Below are positions 8,603 through 16,466 of a stretch of 64,000 bases of DNA, piece by piece. The notes beneath the pieces are model-generated. The model was not told where the DNA came from and searched no databases. It was given only the letters and a program-made list of their open reading frames with translations. Each line of letters starts with the position of its first letter. Position 1 is the stretch's first letter. This DNA is from an uncultured Eisenbergiella sp. (lineage in GTDB: Bacteria; Bacillota; Clostridia; Lachnospirales; Lachnospiraceae), in assembly GCA_947598825.1 (NCBI GenBank), contig CANQFM010000003.1:62001-126000 (forward strand), given 5' to 3'. The position numbers and the translations under genes were made by a program.

Positions 8603-9136
8603 TTATTCGTCGCTCCCTCTCTGGGGCTTATCCAGCCTCTTTGCCACCGCCAGAAAGACCGGGTAGGCGATGAAGGAAATGATCAGCGTATAAACCGCTT
8701 CCGGCAGGATGATATGTAAAAAATAGTAGCCCAGGTTCAGCCGCGCCCGCAGCAGAAACATGACGCAGTAGCAGACCAGATTCAGCGCCAGATCGGATAC
8801 GGTGATCAGAAACAGCGGCAGCTTCAAGTCCTCCGGATAAAACATCCGGGTGCATTTGCCGTTCCAGTAGCCGATCATCATGTATAAAAGCGCATAAAAG
8901 CCGATCAGATCGCCATAACCGCCCCCCGCGCCGTATGCGGAAAAAATATCCGCCAAAAACCCGCAGAAAAAACCTGTCAGAAGGCCGGTCCTCTCCCCGC
9001 ACATAAACCCGAAGGAAGCGCTTAAGATCAGCAGAAGGTTCGGCATGATGCCGCCAAAGGAGATCCGTTCCATCACGCCGGTCTGCAGCAGGAAACAGAA
9101 AAAGACCAGAAGAGCGGTCACAATCCCTTTTTTCAT
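8603..9136 (-). CDS. mreD: Rod shape-determining protein MreD
   Basis: A 177-residue integral membrane protein with five or six hydrophobic segments and the FFCGFLADIFSAYG stretch typical of MreD. It links MreC to the cytoplasmic elongation machinery. MreD diverges strongly in sequence, so context carries weight here: it sits exactly between mreC and the PBP2 gene. ATG with GGGAGGG about 7 bases upstream. Nothing unusual in length. Confidence 0.9.
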   Translation of the reverse strand: MKKGIVTALLVFFCFLLQTGVMERISFGGIMPNLLLILSASFGFMCGERTGLLTGFFCGFLADIFSAYGAGGGYGDLIGFYALLYMMIGYWNGKCTRMFYPEDLKLPLFLITVSDLALNLVCYCVMFLLRARLNLGYYFLHIILPEAVYTLIISFIAYPVFLAVAKRLDKPQRGSDE

Positions 9137-9152
9137 GTGTACGCCCTCCCTG

Positions 9153-10019
9153 TCATCCGGTCTGCTTTAGTTGTTTGATCACCAGCACTTCTTCCAGATG
9201 GGAAAAATCCACCGCCGGCGTTAAGTACCCGCTCTTGGTCAGGTTGTCGGAAGAGGTGTTGATGGCGCTGATATAGCCGACCAGAATGCCCGGCAGATAT
9301 TTGTCGCTGATACTGCTGGTCACGACCTTATCCCCTATGGTCACCCGGTCCTCCTGGTCCGAAAGCTGGGAAAAGCGGATCACGCCCTGGGAAGAAACGG
9401 ACTGCAGGTCCCCTTCCACGATCAGGTTCTCCGAGGTGGCCAGCACCGTGGCGCTGACGTTGCTGGTATCCGAAATGATGGACTGCACCTTGGCGAAATT
9501 GGGGCCGACCGAAACCACCCGGCCCACCAGCCCGCTGCCCGCGATCACGTTGCAGTCCACGCAGATACCGTCCTTTTCCCCTTTATCTATGGTGAAAGAA
9601 TAAAACCAGTTTTCCGTATCGCTGGCGATGATCCGGGCGCCGGTTTTTTCATAGCTCGCATAGGCCTGGTCCAGTTCGTAGAGCGTCCGCAGATTGTTCA
9701 GCTCGTACTGGTCCTGCATGAGCTGGTTGTTCTCAATGGTCAGCGCGTCCACCTGTTCCTGCAGCGCCTGGTTCTGGGCAAGCACGTCGCGAAGCCGCGC
9801 CAGCTCCCGGGAACGTTGCGACAGGTAGCCGCCCACCTGGGCGATCCCTTTCTGGAACGGAACGACCGCAAACCCTACCGCCGATTTTAAGGGGCCGTCA
9901 AAGAGGTTCGTCCGAAAGGTAAACAGCATCAGCAGAATGCAAAGCCCGGACAGGATCATCAAAAGGTATTTGTCGGGAATATGAAACTTTTTCCTTTTCC
10001 TTTTGACAATCGGACTCAT
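9153..10019 (-). CDS. mreC: Rod shape-determining protein MreC
   Basis: A bitopic elongasome scaffold, 288 residues. A basic N-terminus and one membrane segment (about 19-38) precede a coiled coil (about 60-110, with QNQALQEQVDALTIENNQL) and then the two beta-barrel domains, recognisable from VIAGSGLVGRVVSVG and GDKVVTSSISDKYLPGILVG. It activates PBP2/RodA from outside the membrane. The ATG overlaps the mreB stop (ATGA), with GGGAAG as ribosome site, so translation is coupled. Confidence 0.95.
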   Translation of the reverse strand: MSPIVKRKRKKFHIPDKYLLMILSGLCILLMLFTFRTNLFDGPLKSAVGFAVVPFQKGIAQVGGYLSQRSRELARLRDVLAQNQALQEQVDALTIENNQLMQDQYELNNLRTLYELDQAYASYEKTGARIIASDTENWFYSFTIDKGEKDGICVDCNVIAGSGLVGRVVSVGPNFAKVQSIISDTSNVSATVLATSENLIVEGDLQSVSSQGVIRFSQLSDQEDRVTIGDKVVTSSISDKYLPGILVGYISAINTSSDNLTKSGYLTPAVDFSHLEEVLVIKQLKQTG

Positions 10020-11026
10020 CTTCCCATCCCTTCGATGGCATAGGCCACCGTCTTATAGTGATCGTCCTTCAGGATCCTGGACAGACCGAGGACCACGCTC
10101 TCCACAGGCCGCTGGGCCTCATTGACCTTTAAGCCCGTGGCCTTCAAGATCTTCTGCGGCAGATGAGAGATCTGGGAAGCGCCTCCCGTCAGATAGACGC
10201 CGTGCCTGAAGATATCCGCCCCCAGTTCCGGCGGCGTGCGTTCCAGGATCACCCGGATACTGTCTATGATCGTATTAAAATGCTCTTCCAGGCAACTGTT
10301 GACCAGCTCGGTGGGGATCTCCCGTTCTACCGGCAGGCCGACAACGATGTCGCGGCCGTATACCACCGCGTTCTTTTGCTCCTTTTCCAGACTGCCCAGG
10401 GATTTCTTGATCCCCTCGGCGGTCTTCTGCCCGATCAGCAGGTTATATTCCTTGCGGACCGCCTGCCGTATGGCTTCGTCGAATTTCAGGCCGCCGGTCT
10501 TGATCAGGCGGCTCAGTACGATCCCTCCCAGGGAAAGGATGGATACCTCCGTGGTATCGTAGCCCACGTCCACCACCAGCACGCCCTGGGAATTTTTCAC
10601 GTCGATCTCCATGCCCAGCCCGTCGGCCACGGCCTTTTCCACCACCATGATCTTCTTCGCCTTGACGTTGGCATCCCGGATCAGATCGTAAAAGGCCCTC
10701 TTCTCCACCTCCGTGATATCGGTCGGCACGGCGATGAAATAATCCGCAGGCTTGGGGCTGCCCTTGCTCATATCGGTGATGAACAGCCGGATCAGCCGCT
10801 CCATGTTGTTGATGTCCGCGATCACGCCGTTGGAAAGCGGATGGCTGATCTGAATATTGGACGGCGCCTTTTCATACATCTCATAAGCGGAATTGCCATA
10901 GGCGAAAATATTCTGCTTGTTCTCAATGGCGATCATGTTCTTCTCGATCCTGACCGCGTCCTCCGCCAGACTGTATATCTTGATGTTGCTTGTCCCAAGA
11001 TCGATCCCAAACGCATTCCCCTGCAT
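10016..11026 (-). CDS. mreB: MreB-type actin homologue
   Basis: A cytoskeletal ATPase guiding side-wall synthesis. The actin phosphate-1 motif GIDLGTSNIK is at the N-terminus, phosphate-2 VVDVGYDTTEVSILS is in the middle, and the adenosine motif GVYLTGGASQI is near the C-terminus. At 336 residues it matches MreB/Mbl. ATG with GGAGAAAAACGAG. The loop sequences are rather divergent from textbook MreB, as is usual for Clostridia. It heads the mreBCD-PBP2-min-rodA series, directly downstream of radC. Confidence 0.93.
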   Translation of the reverse strand: MQGNAFGIDLGTSNIKIYSLAEDAVRIEKNMIAIENKQNIFAYGNSAYEMYEKAPSNIQISHPLSNGVIADINNMERLIRLFITDMSKGSPKPADYFIAVPTDITEVEKRAFYDLIRDANVKAKKIMVVEKAVADGLGMEIDVKNSQGVLVVDVGYDTTEVSILSLGGIVLSRLIKTGGLKFDEAIRQAVRKEYNLLIGQKTAEGIKKSLGSLEKEQKNAVVYGRDIVVGLPVEREIPTELVNSCLEEHFNTIIDSIRVILERTPPELGADIFRHGVYLTGGASQISHLPQKILKATGLKVNEAQRPVESVVLGLSRILKDDHYKTVAYAIEGMGR

Positions 11027-11047
11027 TTCTCGTTTTTCTCCTTTTTG

Positions 11048-11764
11048 TTATAAAAGCCCTTTCTCCCGAAAGCTGTAATATTCCTGCCTGCCCAGGATAA
11101 TGTGATCCAGCATCTCGATTCGCATCATCCTGCCCAGCTCGGAAAGCTCTTTCGTGATCTCTGCATCCTCCCGGCTGGGCCGCGCGTCCCCGCTGGGATG
11201 GTTATGGAGCAGGATAAAGTGTACCGCGCTATATTTTAACGCCTGCAAAAAAACCTCCCTGGGAGAGATCAGGGAAAGGTTGACCGTCCCTACGGTGAGG
11301 ACCATTTCGTGCAGAAGCCTGCCTTTCGTATCCAAAAGCAGCAGGACTACCTTCTCCACCTCTCCAAGGCTTCCTTCAAAAAGCGGCCTGCAGTAACGCG
11401 CCGCACACGCCGGGTCAGGAAACGCCGGCAGCGTCCCGCGCTGTTCCAGCCCAAAGCGTCTCGCAAATTCTGACAGGCAGCATATCCTGACCGCTTTCAC
11501 CTCTCCGATCCCTTTGACCTGCATCAACTGGGGGACCGAAAGCTGGGCCAGCCCTGCAATGCCGCCCCGGGCGTTTTCCGGCAGCGAAAGCAGCGTTTCC
11601 GCCAGTCCCAGCGCCGGACAATCCCGATGGGACGCTGCCGCCTCCCGGCCGGGAGCCGGGCCGGTGCGCAAAAGGATCGCCAGCAGTTCCGCATCCGTCA
11701 GCGCCTCCGCTCCCATCCTCATGAATTTCTCATAGGGGAGCCCTTCTTTTCGTTCTTTTCCCAT
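11048..11764 (-). CDS. radC: RadC-family JAMM-domain protein
   Basis: About 238 residues. An N-terminal UPF0758 region with helix-hairpin-helix character (LMQVKGIGEVKAVRI) is followed by a JAB/MPN domain with the metal-binding HNHPSGD...D motif. Despite its name, the family's role in repair is not established. The ATG at 11764 gives the family's normal length and starts at the conserved RMGKERKEGLPYEKF region; a longer in-frame reading to 11911 would add an unrelated arginine-rich stretch. The ribosome site (GGAAGG about 14 bases upstream) is not ideal, so the exact start is uncertain. Confidence 0.88.
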   Translation of the reverse strand: MGKERKEGLPYEKFMRMGAEALTDAELLAILLRTGPAPGREAAASHRDCPALGLAETLLSLPENARGGIAGLAQLSVPQLMQVKGIGEVKAVRICCLSEFARRFGLEQRGTLPAFPDPACAARYCRPLFEGSLGEVEKVVLLLLDTKGRLLHEMVLTVGTVNLSLISPREVFLQALKYSAVHFILLHNHPSGDARPSREDAEITKELSELGRMMRIEMLDHIILGRQEYYSFREKGLL

Positions 11765-11858
11765 CCTTTTCGTCAGCCATCCTTCCTCTCTGTAAAGCTG
11801 GCCGACAGACAAAGCGCTCTCGCCGGACGGGCGCGCTATAAGCGCGCATATGCCTTCC

Positions 11859-12107
11859 CTACAGGAGCCTGTAGCACAAAAGCGCCACCCCGACTCCCAG
11901 GATACTGGCAATGGTGATCCGGATCGTAAAGGCGAAGGTGATGCTTATGATTCCCAGATCCAGGATCACCGGGCTTGTCAGCCCGAAAGTCTGCCCGAAA
12001 TTCAGGAAAGAATCCGGCATCGTGTTTCCCAAAAAACCGCCCAGGACGATCCCTGCCAGGATCAGGATCAGGCAGGTCCAGCCATTTTTCCCAACTATTT
12101 TTTTCAT
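11859..12107 (-). CDS. DUF4321-type small membrane protein
   Basis: An 82-residue protein with two hydrophobic segments (about 10-28 and 49-78) separated by an NTMPDSFLNFGQ loop. This layout matches the DUF4321 family, which in Clostridia is regularly found next to radC and mreB. Function unknown. ATG with AAGGAAG 8 bases upstream. It is followed by a 94-base gap to radC and preceded by a 125-base gap, where I saw no strong promoter. Confidence 0.8.
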   Translation of the reverse strand: MKKIVGKNGWTCLILILAGIVLGGFLGNTMPDSFLNFGQTFGLTSPVILDLGIISITFAFTIRITIASILGVGVALLCYRLL

Positions 12108-12232
12108 AACGCTTTCTTCCTTTGTCCCCTAAACTTCTCTCATCTTACCATAATTCCCAGCTTCTGTATAGAAACAAAGCATAAATTTTTTCGCATCGTC
12201 TGACAGCTTTCTACAGTTTCTCCGTCAAACGG

Positions 12233-13549
12233 TCAGTCTGTAAACGGAATTTGATCAATAACTTTACGGTCCAGACACCGCTGCAGCGATTTCATGATGC
12301 CAAAGCGGGCGTGATGCCAGGTCAGGCCCCCCTGGAAAAAGGCCGCGTAGGGCGCCTTTAGCGGCCCGTCTGCGGAAAGCTCGATGGACGCCCCGGAAAC
12401 GAAGGCGCCGGCCGCCATGATGACCTGGCTGTCATAGCCCGGCATATCCCAGGGCTGTGGCGTCACAAAGCTGTCCACGGGCGCGGCGGCCTGTATCCCC
12501 TCGCAGAAGGCGATCAGCCCCTCCGGCGTACCAAATTCCACGGCCTGAATGATGTCGAAGCGCGGCGCGTCCCCTTTTGGCACCACCCGAAAGCCCAGCC
12601 GTTCATAGAGGCTGGCCGCGAAAACCGCGCCCTTTACGGCGCCGGCGGTCACAGCAGGGGCAAGGAAAAGCCCCTGATAGAAGCTGGGAAGCACATTTAA
12701 AGTCGCGCCTACCTCCCTCCCAAGCCCTGGGGAGATCAGACGACAGGCCGCGTTTTCGATACATTCCCGGTTCCCGGCCAGATAGCCGCCGATGGGGGCC
12801 AGTCCGCCGCCCGGGTTTTTGATCAGCGACCCTACGCAAAGATCCGCCCCCACGTCCGAGGGCTCCAGAAGCTGCGTAAATTCTCCATAGCAGTTGTCCA
12901 CCATACAAATCACGTCCGGCTTTATCGACTTGATAAAGGCAATCAGTTCCCCGATCTGCTCCACGCTGAAGGTCTGGCGGGTCTGATAGCCCTTGGAGCG
13001 TTGGATCGTGGCCATCCGGGTCTTTTCGTTGATCGCTCCCCGTATCCCTTCCCAGTCAAATCCGCCCTCCGCCGTCAGATCCACCTGCCGGTAGGAAATG
13101 CCGTATTCTTTCAGGGAACCCCGGGAAGGGCGGATGCCGATCACCTCTTCCAACGTATCGTAAGGCTTCCCGGCCGGGGAAAGCAGCTCGTCCCCGGGGC
13201 GGAGGTTGCTCATCAGCGCCAGGGCCAGGGCATGGGTGCCGCAGGTGATCTGCGGCCGTACCAGGGCCGCTTCGGTATGAAAGACCCCTGCATACACCGC
13301 CTCCAGCGTTTCCCTTCCCAGATCGTTGTAGCCGTATCCCGTGGTGCCGTGCAGACACGCCTCGCTGACGTATGCCTCCTGCATGGCCCTTATCACCTTC
13401 ATCTGGTTATATTCCGCCACCTGGTCGATCTGCTCAAAGCGGGGCTTTAGATCCTCAAGCACGCTCTGGGCATAACGGTATACAGGCCGGGAAATCCCCA
13501 TCGCCTCATATTGTTCGATCAGCGCTTCTTCGGAAAATCCTGCGTTCAT
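12233..13549 (-). CDS. Methionine gamma-lyase-like PLP enzyme (YnbB/aluminium-resistance family)
   Basis: A fold-type I PLP-dependent enzyme of 438 residues. The stretches GYGYNDLGRETLEAVYA, QITCGTHALALALM and, around the Schiff-base lysine, GSLIKNPGGGLAPIGGYLAG mark the family annotated as methionine gamma-lyase or aluminium resistance protein. The substrate is unproven for most members; C-S lyase activity on methionine or related thiols is the family expectation. The end of miaA overlaps its start by 4 bases (13546-13549), so it is translationally coupled, as seen in other Firmicutes where this gene follows miaA or hfq. Confidence 0.88.
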   Translation of the reverse strand: MNAGFSEEALIEQYEAMGISRPVYRYAQSVLEDLKPRFEQIDQVAEYNQMKVIRAMQEAYVSEACLHGTTGYGYNDLGRETLEAVYAGVFHTEAALVRPQITCGTHALALALMSNLRPGDELLSPAGKPYDTLEEVIGIRPSRGSLKEYGISYRQVDLTAEGGFDWEGIRGAINEKTRMATIQRSKGYQTRQTFSVEQIGELIAFIKSIKPDVICMVDNCYGEFTQLLEPSDVGADLCVGSLIKNPGGGLAPIGGYLAGNRECIENAACRLISPGLGREVGATLNVLPSFYQGLFLAPAVTAGAVKGAVFAASLYERLGFRVVPKGDAPRFDIIQAVEFGTPEGLIAFCEGIQAAAPVDSFVTPQPWDMPGYDSQVIMAAGAFVSGASIELSADGPLKAPYAAFFQGGLTWHHARFGIMKSLQRCLDRKVIDQIPFTD

Positions 13550-14499
13550 CCTATCTTCTCCTTTATTTGCCGGACGAGAAAGTCTAAGATCTTGTCCTCA
13601 TTCTCAAAGTCTCTTCTGTCCACCCAGCATACCTGCTTTTCCCTGGAAAACCAGGTGAGCTGGCGCTTGGCAAAATGCCGGGTATCCCGTTTGATCAGAT
13701 ATACGGCCCGATCGAGATCGTATTCCCCGTCCAGATAAGAAAGAATCTGCCTGTACCCCAGCCCCTGCATGGATACCATATCCCTGGTCAGCCCTCTCTC
13801 CTTAAGGGCGCGGACTTCTTCGACCAGCCCTGCCTTAAGCATCTCGTCCACCCGCCGGTCGATGCGCGCATAGATCGCCTCCCTGGCGTCTGTCAGCACA
13901 AAATAAAGGGAACGGTAGGCGGCAGGTTTCTTTTTCTCCCGTTCGTTATGCGCAGAGATCGCCTCCCCGGTCTGGGCCAGGTATTCCAGCGCCCGGACGA
14001 CCCGTTTGACGTTGTGGGGATGGATCTGCCGCGCCGCCTGGGGATCTGCCTGGGCCAGCATACGATGCAGCTCTTCCGGCCCCTGTCTGGCAGCGATTTC
14101 CTCCAACCGGGCGCGCAGCGCCCCATCCTCCTTTGTCTGGGTAAAATCGATCTCGTACAGCAGCGCCTGAATATAAAATCCCGTGCCGCCGGCCAGGATC
14201 GGAATTCTGCCCCGGCTGCAGATGTCTTTCACAGCCTGTCTGGCAAGCCGCTGAAAGACTGTCACATTAAAGCTTTCCTCCGGTTCCAGCACATCGATGA
14301 GATGATGGGCGATCCCCCTCATTTCCTCCCGGGTGACTTTCGCGGACCCGATATCCATATGCCGGTATACCTGCATGGAATCCGCCGAAATGATCTCTCC
14401 GCCGATTTGCTCCGCCAGCCGGATGGAAAGCGAAGTCTTTCCTACGGCGGTGGGGCCGGTCAATACCACTAGCGGCAACCTGTTGTCCTCCTGTGCCAT
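13546..14499 (-). CDS. miaA: tRNA dimethylallyltransferase MiaA
   Basis: Adds the dimethylallyl group to N6 of A37 in tRNAs reading UNN codons; MiaB, also in this window, then methylthiolates the product. The P-loop GPTAVGKTSLSI is at residues 15-26, with SADSMQVYRHMDIGSAK and AGGTGFYIQALLY following. At 317 residues the length is normal. ATG with AAAGGGCGAAGGG upstream. It lies 17 bases after mutL, in the classic mutS-mutL-miaA order. Confidence 0.96.
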   Translation of the reverse strand: MAQEDNRLPLVVLTGPTAVGKTSLSIRLAEQIGGEIISADSMQVYRHMDIGSAKVTREEMRGIAHHLIDVLEPEESFNVTVFQRLARQAVKDICSRGRIPILAGGTGFYIQALLYEIDFTQTKEDGALRARLEEIAARQGPEELHRMLAQADPQAARQIHPHNVKRVVRALEYLAQTGEAISAHNEREKKKPAAYRSLYFVLTDAREAIYARIDRRVDEMLKAGLVEEVRALKERGLTRDMVSMQGLGYRQILSYLDGEYDLDRAVYLIKRDTRHFAKRQLTWFSREKQVCWVDRRDFENEDKILDFLVRQIKEKIG

Positions 14500-14516
14500 C
14501 CCTTCGCCCTTTCCCG

Positions 14517-16448
14517 TTATACGATCCTTTTAAATTTGCGTTCCAGCTCCTGGCGGGACATGGTGATCATCGTAGGCCGGCCGTGGGGGCACTGATAGGG
14601 GTTGTCCAGCGTTAAAAGCTGTCCCAGCAGCGCCTCCATCTCGGAAAAGCTCAGGCGCTGTCCGCCCTTTACCGCCGCCTTGCAGGCCATCGTCGCGATG
14701 CGCTCTGTGACCGCCGCCGGCGTACCGGGTTTCTGGTCTTCGGCCAGTTCTGCCAGGATATCCTGCAAAAGCTGTTCGCCCGGACAGCCGTAGAGTTCAC
14801 AGGGCACGGCCCGCAGCGCATAGGAATTGCCGCCAAAGGGTTCAATCTCAAACCCGGTCTGCGCAAAGTATTCCCCATACCGGGAAAGCAGATCCGCTTC
14901 CGCTGCGGAAAGCGTCACCACCAGGGGCGGCATCAGATTCTGGCTCTCGGCGGTATGTTCCCGGACCTTTTTCATCAGCGTCTCGAATTTTACCTTTTCA
15001 TGGGCGGCATGCTGGTCGATCAGGATCATCTTATCCTGATAAGAAGCGATCCAGTAGGTGTCGAAGATCTGCCCGATCAACTGATACCGGGCCACTGCCT
15101 GGGGCGACAGGATCCTGTCTTCAAACAGTTCCATCTGCTTTCCGGTCTCCGGTCCTCTGCCCTTATCCTTCTCCTGCCCTTTGTGGCGGTCTGTCCGGTT
15201 GCCGGCAGCGGCAAAAGCTTTGCCCTGCGCTGCGTACTCCATCTTTTCCTCCCGCACAAACTCCGTCAGCCTTTTCTTTTCAAAGGGCTGCGGCGGCAGC
15301 TTGGGACCTTTGTCCGCCAGAAGCCTGCGCGCCAGACTTTCCGCGCTGTCCTTTGCCTGCGCCTGACGCTGCTGTGGTTCGTCTGCCGGTTCCTTTTTCC
15401 CTTCTTTCCTTGCAGCGGAAACGTCCGGGTCTTGCGAAAGCGTCGCCTGCGGGATCATCTCCCGTCCCTGCAGGGCCTCTTTTACCTTTCGTTCCAAAAA
15501 ATCGCTTATCCTCTGATTGTCCGAGAAGCGCACCTCCATTTTGGACGGATGTACGTTCACATCCACCTGCGCCGCATCGATGGAAAAATGCAGATAGGCC
15601 ATGGGAAACTTATGCTGCATCAGGCGCTGCGCATAGCCGTTTTCCAGCCCTTTGGACAACACCTGGCTGCGGATATAGCGGTCATTTACAAAAAAGAACT
15701 CAAAATTCCGGTTGGGCCGCACCACCTGGGGCGTCCCGAGAAAGCCTTCCACCTGGACGCCCTCCTCTTTAGCCGAAAAAGGGAACACCTCCCGGGCGAT
15801 CTCCCGGCCGTAGATCCGGTAGATCACCTCTTTCAGATCCCCGCTTCCGGAGGTGGAAAAACGGGTCTGCCTGTTGACCAGAAGCTGAAAGGAGACGTCC
15901 GGCCTCGCCAGGGCCATATGTTCCATCAGGTCTATGACATAGCTGCCTTCCGTGGCGGGGGTTTTTAAAAACTTCTTCCGGGCCGGGGTGTTGAAGAACA
16001 GGTCCCGCACGACCACCGTGGTCCCGTCCGGCGCGCCCACCTCGGCATATTCGGTTTCCCTGCCGCCCTCCAGGCAATAACGGATCCCGGTCAGACAGTC
16101 CTTAGGCTTGGTGATGATCTCCACCAGGGATACCGCCGCGATACTGGACAGCGCCTCACCCCGAAACCCCATGCTCTGCAGGCGGCTTAAGTCCTCCACC
16201 CCCTGTATTTTGCTGGTGGCATGTCTGAAAAAGGCTTTTTTTACCTGGTCAGGAGCGATGCCCGAACCGTTGTCCGTCACACGGATAAAGGTCGTCCCGC
16301 CGTCCCTGATCTCCACCGTAACGGCCGTGGCCCCCGCGTCGCAGGCGTTTTCCACCAGTTCCTTTACCGCGTTCATGGGCCGCTCTACCACTTCCCCCGC
16401 GGCGATCTGATCGATGGTCTTATCGTCCAGGACCCGTATCTCGTTCAT
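14517..16448 (-). CDS. mutL: DNA mismatch repair protein MutL (endonuclease type)
   Basis: Couples mismatch recognition by MutS to strand incision. The GHKL ATPase domain is at the N-terminus (ELVENACDAGAT, DNGSGI, GFRGEALSS). A variable linker (about 340-450) is rich in Lys, Glu and Gln. The C-terminal domain carries the endonuclease motif DQHAAHEKVKFE and the CPHGRPT zinc-site motif, as in Gram-positive bacteria that lack MutH. 643 residues, normal. ATG with AAGGAG 8 bases upstream, 18 bases after mutS. Confidence 0.97.
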   Translation of the reverse strand: MNEIRVLDDKTIDQIAAGEVVERPMNAVKELVENACDAGATAVTVEIRDGGTTFIRVTDNGSGIAPDQVKKAFFRHATSKIQGVEDLSRLQSMGFRGEALSSIAAVSLVEIITKPKDCLTGIRYCLEGGRETEYAEVGAPDGTTVVVRDLFFNTPARKKFLKTPATEGSYVIDLMEHMALARPDVSFQLLVNRQTRFSTSGSGDLKEVIYRIYGREIAREVFPFSAKEEGVQVEGFLGTPQVVRPNRNFEFFFVNDRYIRSQVLSKGLENGYAQRLMQHKFPMAYLHFSIDAAQVDVNVHPSKMEVRFSDNQRISDFLERKVKEALQGREMIPQATLSQDPDVSAARKEGKKEPADEPQQRQAQAKDSAESLARRLLADKGPKLPPQPFEKKRLTEFVREEKMEYAAQGKAFAAAGNRTDRHKGQEKDKGRGPETGKQMELFEDRILSPQAVARYQLIGQIFDTYWIASYQDKMILIDQHAAHEKVKFETLMKKVREHTAESQNLMPPLVVTLSAAEADLLSRYGEYFAQTGFEIEPFGGNSYALRAVPCELYGCPGEQLLQDILAELAEDQKPGTPAAVTERIATMACKAAVKGGQRLSFSEMEALLGQLLTLDNPYQCPHGRPTMITMSRQELERKFKRIV

Positions 16449-16466
16449 AAGTCAATCTCCTTGCTC

